Shown: piece by piece, positions 5,003 to 9,419 of the stretch
Numbering within the stretch: position 1 is the stretch's first letter
Layout: each line of letters opens with the position of its first letter
NCBI GenBank assembly: GCA_964638875.1
Contig: CAZXBL010000036.1
Span: 1-9,419, forward strand
Reading direction: 5' to 3'
DNA from: JALRHH01 sp964638875
GTDB lineage: Bacteria; Patescibacteriota; Saccharimonadia; Saccharimonadales; JALRHH01
Length of the DNA: 9,419 nt
Notes under the pieces: generated by a model
Databases searched by the model: none
Told to the model about the DNA's origin: nothing
The model's input: only the letters and a program-made list of their open reading frames with translations
Translations under genes and position numbers: made by a program

Positions 5003-5719
5003 CTATCCCTTCAGATGATTTAGTGCTTTTTTAATTCGGTTACTGTATGAGGTTTCCAAATAGTCCAAAATACCATACAGAATCGTGCTAGCGCCAACTA
5101 ATTCAAAAGTTTCTTCAACCGCAACCATCACACCTTTTTCTTGGAAGGTGTTAGCATTGCTGGAAGTAGTTAGGATATCAACAATCACAGCTCCGAACAT
5201 TAGAACAAACGCACCTGCTGACAGCACAATTACTGTTTTACGTGGGGTGTATTTAATAAGCTGCCAAAGTAGCAAGGAACCTATGACGAGTATGAACGGC
5301 AATAAAATCAGCCATGCATTATCCGTCAGGGTAGGAGGCGCTTGCTTAAATAGTGCAAGGTGAATGGTCTGTAGGCCAAGTTCATGGATTGCAGCAACTT
5401 CATCGGCCGACAGTAAAACTCCAACAATTCCAATCAGTCCCCATAAGCGTTTTGCTGAGGCAGCTCGCTGAACAAGCGCAACAACGAACGCACTCAGCCC
5501 AACAGCTAGCCAGATCACCTGCGATACCCAGGTAGGAAGACTGGCCTCATCGTCGAAGTCGACCCGGTTACTTATCTCGTAAATAGGCCCATTCAGTTCG
5601 TGGTAAGTGTTTAGATTCAGATATTGAAACAGCAGATGGATGCTTGCTAATACTACTATGACTGCGAGGAGACACAACAACACTCGACAGGAAAAGGACC
5701 ATTTTCTGATAGCTATCAT
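5003..5719 (-). CDS. Six-helix membrane protein with DExxxxHE and EExxE motifs
   Basis: This is a 238-residue integral membrane protein. Predicted helices are about 11-31, 65-83, 92-110, 136-154, 162-181 and 200-220, with a soluble loop at 35-62. Conserved-looking polar residues sit in or beside helices: Asp106-Glu107 and His112-Glu113 in SADEVAAIHE, Asp181 at the end of helix 5, and Glu202-Glu203 with Glu206 in VEETFELVG. Acidic residues and histidine facing each other inside a membrane bundle suggest a metal site, but that is inference; I cannot name the family or reaction. The ATG at 5719 follows a TAGAAT box by six bases with no Shine-Dalgarno pattern needed, pointing to a leaderless transcript. 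It is the first gene of an operon with the PAP2 phosphatase, which suggests a role in lipid or envelope metabolism. Confidence 0.88.
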   Translation of the reverse strand: MIAIRKWSFSCRVLLCLLAVIVVLASIHLLFQYLNLNTYHELNGPIYEISNRVDFDDEASLPTWVSQVIWLAVGLSAFVVALVQRAASAKRLWGLIGIVGVLLSADEVAAIHELGLQTIHLALFKQAPPTLTDNAWLILLPFILVIGSLLLWQLIKYTPRKTVIVLSAGAFVLMFGAVIVDILTTSSNANTFQEKGVMVAVEETFELVGASTILYGILDYLETSYSNRIKKALNHLKG

Positions 5720-5725
5720 CCCCCT

Positions 5726-5756
5726 ATTCTAGCAAACTTAGCTGTTTTACTGTCCA
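5726..5756 (-). promoter_or_regulatory. Promoter of the minus-strand membrane protein/PAP2 operon (leaderless)
   Basis: Read on the minus strand, TGGACA (complement of 5751-5756) is followed after 19 bases by TAGAAT (complement of 5726-5731), which is preceded by TGC, an extended -10. The ATG begins six bases after the -10 box, at the expected transcription start. The spacing and outcome match those of the promoter at 433-441. Confidence 0.55.
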
Positions 5757-5792
5757 GTGTATGAATTTTAACTACATGGGAAGGTAGTCTTG

Positions 5793-5813
5793 TATAATCT
5801 TATTCCAGAGGAG
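5793..5813 (+). promoter_or_regulatory. -10 box and ribosome binding site for the membrane protein/kinase operon
   Basis: TATAAT at 5793-5798 occurs in the context TCTTGTATAAT, identical to the box at 1033. AGAGGAG at 5807-5813 is a good Shine-Dalgarno sequence six bases before the ATG at 5820. Together they fix that start and rule out the in-frame TTG at 5790, which lies in the promoter. No good -35 is visible. Confidence 0.65.
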
Positions 5814-5819
5814 AATCGC

Positions 5820-6728
5820 ATGAGATCACGGACGTATGTACTGCTGTTTATTGTTTTGTTACTGATCTATGTGTGTCTCACGTTTGGGCTACCAGCCGAC
5901 CCGGAAACACTTCGTCGCTATAACTTGACCGAAACTAAAGTTAGATTGATTAATCTAACAATCGTTGTCCCGCTTGTCCTTATCTGGCTGACAGCATTGT
6001 ACGGCTTCATTAGTCTTAATAAATATGCCCAAGCTGTCTCTGAAACAAAGGAGGGAAGAGCCTTTCGTTTTCTAGCTTTGGGTTTAATGGTGCTTGCTTT
6101 TACCTTACCGCTGAATTCTATAATTGCTTCGGCCGTACGCTATATTTCAACTAACCACACAAATTTATTAATACCCGCTACTGTTACTCGTAATCACTTG
6201 ACGGTCCTATTTTCGCTAATTGCATTCTTGCTACTTGTTACTGGTGCCATCGCCTTGATAAAAACAGTAGGGCAAAAAACTATACCAAATGCGCCCAGTA
6301 TTTTTACAATAGGGCTCATTTCTTTATCCGCGTTTTACGGCTGGGTTATAACAGCCAAACCACTTAATCAAGGGGCTGATGAGAGGATGTACTATTTACC
6401 CAGTTGGCTACTGATCGTGACGATTGTCATTCCTTATTTGATAGCCTGGCGAGCAGGGCTGTTGACGACCTACTATCTCTACTGCTTTCACAAAAACGTC
6501 AAAGGTATTATCTATCGCAGTGCATTTAAGGACTTGGCAAGGGGCATAGGCGTAGTTGTTTTCGTATCTATTCTGATCCAGCTTATAACTACTTCCGCTG
6601 CACAGCTCAGTCGGCTTAACCTTACGCCAATCCTCGCACTTGTCTACGTATTGTTGATTCTTTATGCGGTTGGTTTTGGGTTTGTCGCTCGCGGGGCAAA
6701 AAATTTAAAGAAGCTTGAAGAGGTATAG
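5820..6728 (+). CDS. Eight-helix membrane protein, candidate sensor or partner of the following kinase
   Basis: This is a 302-residue integral membrane protein that I do not recognise. Predicted helices are about 6-24, 44-66, 82-104, 126-148, 160-177, 193-216, 241-261 and 270-290. The loop after helix 1 (residues 25-42) is charged, and the C-terminus is a short basic and acidic tail (RGAKNLKKLEEV). No transport or catalytic motif stands out. The ATG at 5820 has a clear AGAGGAG ribosome binding site and lies 22 bases after the TATAAT box. The next gene starts two bases after its stop, and the kinase two bases after that, so the three proteins are produced together. Because the kinase has no membrane segments, this protein could supply its membrane input, by analogy with split sensor systems; this is inference from context. 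Confidence 0.85.
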   Translation: MRSRTYVLLFIVLLLIYVCLTFGLPADPETLRRYNLTETKVRLINLTIVVPLVLIWLTALYGFISLNKYAQAVSETKEGRAFRFLALGLMVLAFTLPLNSIIASAVRYISTNHTNLLIPATVTRNHLTVLFSLIAFLLLVTGAIALIKTVGQKTIPNAPSIFTIGLISLSAFYGWVITAKPLNQGADERMYYLPSWLLIVTIVIPYLIAWRAGLLTTYYLYCFHKNVKGIIYRSAFKDLARGIGVVVFVSILIQLITTSAAQLSRLNLTPILALVYVLLILYAVGFGFVARGAKNLKKLEEV

Positions 6729-6730
6729 CA

Positions 6731-7012
6731 GTGTCACCAACATCAAAACTATACACCGATATAATTAAAATCAGCGAGGAGTTCCTTGGCCCAGCCGGTG
6801 AGCGTTTTATTAGGCGGCAAGTAGAAACACACTTTGCAATTCGACCTGAGCAAGTCCAGCTAAAACACTTGCCAGAACTAGCAAACTGGTCCCGATTGAT
6901 GCTTGCAGTGATAACAAATGATACCAAAGTGATCGAAAGCTTCACAAACCGCTTGCTCCAGCTTGCCGATAAACAATCACCAAAGACTAAAGCCACTAAT
7001 ATTAGGCGGTAG
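6731..7012 (+). CDS. Small helical protein (93 residues) linking membrane protein and kinase
   Basis: This small, mostly helical protein has no membrane segment. It has a compact, domain-like pattern: EEFLGPAGERFIRRQVETHF (about 16-35), then LPELANWSRLMLAVITNDTK and a final amphipathic helix (VIESFTNRLLQLADK). I do not recognise a named family. The spacing of hydrophobic and charged residues suggests a four-helix unit suited to protein-protein contact. It starts with GTG two bases after the upstream stop, with AAGAGG seven bases before it, and ends two bases before the kinase ATG. Such packing between a membrane protein and a soluble kinase suggests an adaptor, a kinase regulator or a signal-binding subunit. 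It is too short to be a receiver and lacks the acidic pocket of one. Confidence 0.8.
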   Translation: MSPTSKLYTDIIKISEEFLGPAGERFIRRQVETHFAIRPEQVQLKHLPELANWSRLMLAVITNDTKVIESFTNRLLQLADKQSPKTKATNIRR

Positions 7013-7014
7013 TA

Positions 7015-8157
7015 ATGAATACCAGAGATGAAGCTACTGATGCAAAATTGAGACAACAGTTTGCTCAGTCTGTGGCCACCAAGGCAAGTAGGAGGGCCGA
7101 AGCTGATGCTCTGTTTCTCAGCATTGGTGAGGGCGCTATCGTTACAGACTCAGAAGCTAATATTAGCCGTGTAAACAAAGCTGCGGAAAAAATACTAGGG
7201 ATTAAGGCAAAGGATGTGGTAGGTAAATGGTATCCAGGGATCGTTGTGGTAGAGGACGAGGATGGTCATGTAATACCTAATATGGAACGTCCAATGGCAG
7301 AAGTATTTTTAACCGGTAAAACCGTCTTTAGAAAGTTATTTGCCAGACGCGCTGATGGAAGTCGGGTTGCATTAGCGATGACGGTATCACCCGTACTTTC
7401 TCAAGGTAAACCGGTGGGTGCTATTGAAGTTTTTCGTGACATCAGTGAAGAAGTTCGTCTTGACCAGGCAAAAACAGAATTCATAGCCCTGGCATCTCAC
7501 CAGCTTCGAACACCAGCTACAGCCGTAAAACAGTATCTCAATATGTTACTGGAGGGCTATGCAGGGAAACTAACAGAATCCCAGCTAGCCTTTATAGCTA
7601 CCGCAAACGAGGGTAATGAACGTCAGTTAAAAATCATTAATGACATTTTGAAGGTTGCTGCTGCGGATTCTGGTGATATGGTGCTAGAGCGTCGCAAGAC
7701 TGAACTCGGCAAGCTCATCCAATCAGTAGTTGACGAAGAAATGCCAAAAATTATCAAAAGTCGGCAACGTCTACTGTTCAAACAACCCACTCGTCCTGTA
7801 TATGCATCAATCGATCCGCACATATTCAGAATGGTATTAGAAAATCTCATAGATAATGCGCACAAATATACCTACCCAGATAAAACAATTGAAGTCACTT
7901 TAACATCTGGCGGTGCAACAAATATAATTTCTATTCGTGACGAGGGGGTAGGTATCAGCATGACTGACGCCAAGCGTCTATTCCAAAAATTTGTGCGCCT
8001 TGAAAGCACTTTGTCAGTATCCGCTGGGGGTACTGGGCTTGGGCTATACTGGGTTAAAAAAGTGTTAGAGCTACATGATGCTAGCATTGCCGTTGAATCG
8101 CAAGTCGGAAAGGGAACAGTCTTTTCAATCACACTACCAATGGAAAGATCAAAATAA
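7015..8157 (+). CDS. Soluble single-PAS sensor histidine kinase, no adjacent response regulator
   Basis: This is a 380-residue cytoplasmic histidine kinase. A PAS domain (about 30-150) runs from LFLSIGEGAIVTDSEANI through NKAAEKILGI to GAIEVFRDISEE. HisKA follows with SHQLRTP, phosphorylated His162, then HATPase_c with N-box ENLIDNAHKY (Asn277, Asn281), G1 DEGVGI (Asp309), F-box FQKFVR and G2 GGTGLGLYW (about 338-345). The 19 residues FIALASHQLRTPATAVKQY are identical to those of the double-PAS kinase at 1067-2635, and NERQL.IIND.LK is shared too, so the two are close paralogues and may share partners. The ATG is two bases after the previous stop, with AGGCGGT just upstream. No receiver gene follows, so it may use the upstream regulator or a distant one. 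No clear terminator follows. Confidence 0.95.
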   Translation: MNTRDEATDAKLRQQFAQSVATKASRRAEADALFLSIGEGAIVTDSEANISRVNKAAEKILGIKAKDVVGKWYPGIVVVEDEDGHVIPNMERPMAEVFLTGKTVFRKLFARRADGSRVALAMTVSPVLSQGKPVGAIEVFRDISEEVRLDQAKTEFIALASHQLRTPATAVKQYLNMLLEGYAGKLTESQLAFIATANEGNERQLKIINDILKVAAADSGDMVLERRKTELGKLIQSVVDEEMPKIIKSRQRLLFKQPTRPVYASIDPHIFRMVLENLIDNAHKYTYPDKTIEVTLTSGGATNIISIRDEGVGISMTDAKRLFQKFVRLESTLSVSAGGTGLGLYWVKKVLELHDASIAVESQVGKGTVFSITLPMERSK

Positions 8158-8193
8158 ATACCCTATAACGATATTAAAATATTGGTGAAACGT

Positions 8194-8238
8194 GCGATAC
8201 TCAGAAAATATGTGCAAGCTAACATCTTCTTCGGTTTC
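8194..8238 (+). repeat. Imperfect 45-base direct repeat, copy 1
   Basis: It begins GCGATACTCAGAAAATAT and is alignable without gaps to 8273-8317, with roughly two thirds of positions identical (counted by eye). Its arms are weaker complements (AGAA..ATGT with ACAT..TTCT), so it may form a less stable version of the hairpin in copy 2. It lies 37 bases after the kinase stop. Confidence 0.45.
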
Positions 8239-8246
8239 TACGTTAT

Positions 8247-8265
8247 AACAATGCTTTGCATTGTT
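8247..8265. repeat. Hairpin AACAATGC/GCATTGTT
   Basis: Perfect 8-base arms surround TTT, with further possible pairing of GGTTTC (8233-8238) with GAAGCC (8266-8271) outside. It lies between the two imperfect direct repeats. No T-run follows, so it is not a convincing intrinsic terminator; it may be an RNA structure or a protein site. Confidence 0.45.
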
Positions 8266-8272
8266 GAAGCCT

Positions 8273-8317
8273 GCGGTACTCGGAAAATATAAACGAGCTT
8301 ATATTTTCCTCCGTCCC
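8273..8317 (+). repeat. Imperfect 45-base direct repeat, copy 2, with perfect 11-bp inverted repeat
   Basis: It begins GCGGTACTCGGAAAATAT. Within it GGAAAATATAA (8282-8292) and TTATATTTTCC (8299-8309) are perfect complements around ACGAGC. Its right arm overlaps the place of a -35 box for the TATAAT at 8323, so it is a good operator candidate for the nuclease/comEC operon. Confidence 0.55.
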
Positions 8318-8328
8318 TAGGCTATAAT
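8299..8328 (+). promoter_or_regulatory. Promoter of the nuclease/comEC operon
   Basis: TATAAT at 8323-8328 is a perfect -10. The only -35 at suitable distance, TTATAT (8299-8304, spacer 18), matches 3 of 6 positions and lies in the inverted repeat, suggesting activator- or repressor-controlled expression. Transcription would begin near 8335, a few bases before the GTG at 8341. Confidence 0.55.
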
Positions 8329-8340
8329 TCGTAGTATGAA

Positions 8341-9087
8341 GTGCTTGTGGCTAAACAATTGAGGGAACGTAAACGACGGCTAATTGTAGTGGTTTTATCC
8401 CTGTTTATATTTCTGGTAGGGGCAGCTTTTGAATCACGTCAAGCAACCGAAGAGCCAACAGAGCAACAGGTTCAGGGTGTTGTTTCACAAATCCAGCCAA
8501 GTGAGTCTACACCTGCAATTGATGCACTCGAAAAGTTATCGATAAAAGGCCGTGCACCAAAAACAGGCTATGACCGTGGCAAATTCAGTAACGGTTGGGG
8601 TGAGATCAACGGATGCAGTATTCGCGAGCTAATCCTATTACGTGATCTCAAAGATACAAAATTAGACGAGGATGGTTGTCGTGTGCTGAGTGGCAGGCTT
8701 GACCCAGATCCTTATTCTAATAAAGTTGTGAACTTTCAGCGGGGGATAAATACCAGCCAAGCTGTGCAAATTGATCATGTGGTCGCAGTATCTGATGCCT
8801 GGCAAAAGGGTGCCCAGCAGCTGACAGCAGAATTACGCTATCAATTCTATAATGATCCCTTAAACCATCTTGCAGTAGACGGCCCTACAAATAACGAAAA
8901 AGGTGATGGTGACGCAGCAACATGGTTACCACCTAACAAAGATTACCGTTGTCGTTACGTCGCTCGCCAAATTGCAGTAAAACAAAAATATAGTTTATGG
9001 ATAACGCAGGCAGAACACGATGCCGTAAAATCTATCCTAATTAAATGCCCGACTCAAGTGCTGCCAGTAGTCAGAGTGAATGAATAG
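8341..9087 (+). CDS. Membrane-anchored HNH nuclease of the DUF1524 (GmrSD C-terminal-like) group
   Basis: This 248-residue protein has a basic N-terminus, one membrane anchor (about 13-29) and a polar linker, followed by an exported nuclease domain (about 75-240). The nuclease core is clear: IDHVVAVSDAWQKGA with the Asp145-His146 pair, NDPLNHLAVDGPTN with Asn175, and NNEKGDGDAATWLPP. The C-terminus is YRCRYVARQIAVKQKY...CP. Three or four Cys (NGCS, DGC, RCR, KCP) may form disulfides outside the cell, consistent with export. It should cut DNA on the outer face of the membrane. The start is uncertain: GTG at 8341 or 8347, neither with a Shine-Dalgarno sequence; the ATG at 8336 is in another frame and stops after eight codons. 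It overlaps the comEC start by eight bases, suggesting joint action in degrading and importing DNA. No immunity gene is seen, so a toxin role is unlikely. Confidence 0.9.
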   Translation: MLVAKQLRERKRRLIVVVLSLFIFLVGAAFESRQATEEPTEQQVQGVVSQIQPSESTPAIDALEKLSIKGRAPKTGYDRGKFSNGWGEINGCSIRELILLRDLKDTKLDEDGCRVLSGRLDPDPYSNKVVNFQRGINTSQAVQIDHVVAVSDAWQKGAQQLTAELRYQFYNDPLNHLAVDGPTNNEKGDGDAATWLPPNKDYRCRYVARQIAVKQKYSLWITQAEHDAVKSILIKCPTQVLPVVRVNE

Positions 9088-9419
9088 ATCGTTACTAGAA
9101 AAATCATGGATACGTGGGCGGATGCATATTTCCTGGCATATAGCTTGGGTGAGTTTGGGCATTCTTGTGGGTACTGCAATCGCGCCTTTAGCACAGGGAA
9201 CATTTGTAAGCGGGTATTTGTTGATTCTCACCGCTTTGCTACTTAGCATAGTCGTAATAAAAAGACTTCGTTATCTGGCTTTGATCGCAGTAATCGCTGG
9301 TTGCTTGCTGGGTTTATGGCGGGGCAGTGTTGGGTACTCTGCGCTGAAAAGCTACCAGCCTTACTATGGCAAAACTATACAGATTAGTGGGACGATCAGA
9401 GAAGATACTTCATTTGGTC
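9080..9419 (+). CDS. comEC: ComEC/Rec2 family DNA uptake channel, N-terminal part (3' end cut by the window)
   Basis: An ATG at 9080 opens a frame that runs off the window, giving 113 residues. The layout matches the start of ComEC: a short basic N-terminus (NRSLLEKSWIRGRM), closely spaced hydrophobic helices (about 20-37, 44-60 and 64-80) with GILVGTAIAP and a GCLLGLWRG turn, then the beginning of the DUF4131/OB-like region (YYGKTIQISGTIRED). In ComEC proteins this G-x-L-x-G-x-x-R segment precedes exactly that V-x-G-x-I strand. ComEC forms the inner-membrane channel for single-stranded DNA in natural transformation. The catalytic and channel parts lie outside the window. The start overlaps the nuclease stop (ATGAATAG), giving translational coupling. 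The assignment rests only on the N-terminus, but it fits well. Confidence 0.82.
   Translation, partial: MNRSLLEKSWIRGRMHISWHIAWVSLGILVGTAIAPLAQGTFVSGYLLILTALLLSIVVIKRLRYLALIAVIAGCLLGLWRGSVGYSALKSYQPYYGKTIQISGTIREDTSFG

Noticed and set aside
5085..5535. Plus-strand open frames inside the six-helix membrane protein gene
   Set aside because: They are antisense shadows with odd composition. The minus-strand frame has clear membrane helices, a promoter and operon context.
5771..5788. Short inverted repeat ACTAC/GTAGT between the divergent promoters
   Set aside because: Arms of only five bases are expected by chance in a region of this size.
6622..7056. Minus-strand 144-codon frame over the 93-residue gene
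   Set aside because: It is antisense to two tightly packed plus-strand genes whose starts have good ribosome binding sites. No domain is visible.
8341..9087. HNH protein as a contact or secreted toxin with immunity partner
   Set aside because: There is no toxin delivery domain and no small immunity-like gene beside it. The overlap with comEC fits a DNA uptake role better.
1..9419. CRISPR array, insertion sequence or transposase
   Set aside because: No regularly spaced repeats and no transposase or recombinase frame were found on either strand; the repeats seen are isolated pairs.

Overview
The window looks like one contig, with one scaffold gap, from a bacterium with a compact genome. The most likely source is a member of the Candidate Phyla Radiation, probably Saccharibacteria (TM7). 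This is an inference from gene content and style: membrane-free PAS histidine kinases with a nearly invariant H-box, a membrane-anchored DUF1524-type HNH nuclease running directly into comEC, very tight gene packing, and -10 boxes placed so close to start codons that the mRNAs should be leaderless. No ribosomal RNA or other decisive marker is present. A run of 10 N inside one gene shows that this is draft, probably metagenomic, assembly.

Layout. 1-924: the end of a membrane-anchored DUF192 protein and a five-helix membrane protein of unknown function. 925-3003: a palindromic terminator or operator, a promoter, a soluble double-PAS histidine kinase, and a translationally coupled single-domain response regulator. 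3000-3848 (minus strand): a 282-residue protein with faint DUF5995-like features, whose stop codon overlaps that of the response regulator. 3849-4391: a stretch without protein genes, built from inverted repeats. It holds a good promoter, a strongly structured RNA leader, tRNA-Lys(UUU), a bidirectional terminator, and a cluster of tRNA-derived repeat fragments. 4392-5719 (minus strand): a two-gene operon, made of a six-helix membrane protein with acidic/His motifs followed by a PAP2 lipid phosphatase interrupted by the gap. 5720-8157: a divergent promoter region, then a three-gene operon of an eight-helix membrane protein, a 93-residue helical protein and a second soluble PAS histidine kinase. 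8158-8340: a repeat-rich regulatory intergenic region. 8341-9419: a membrane-anchored HNH nuclease overlapping the start of comEC.

Functional picture. The two kinases are paralogues that share an identical run of 19 residues around the phosphorylated histidine. One has an adjacent receiver-only partner. The other has none nearby, but is packaged with a membrane protein and a small helical protein that may supply its input. The receiver has no DNA-binding output domain, so the first system probably acts through protein contacts. The PAP2 operon points to envelope lipid metabolism. The nuclease-comEC pair points to uptake of external DNA, as a source of nucleotides or for transformation. The least explained parts are the structured leader with competing stems in front of tRNA-Lys, the tRNA-fragment cluster behind it, and the eight-helix protein/93-residue protein/kinase module.
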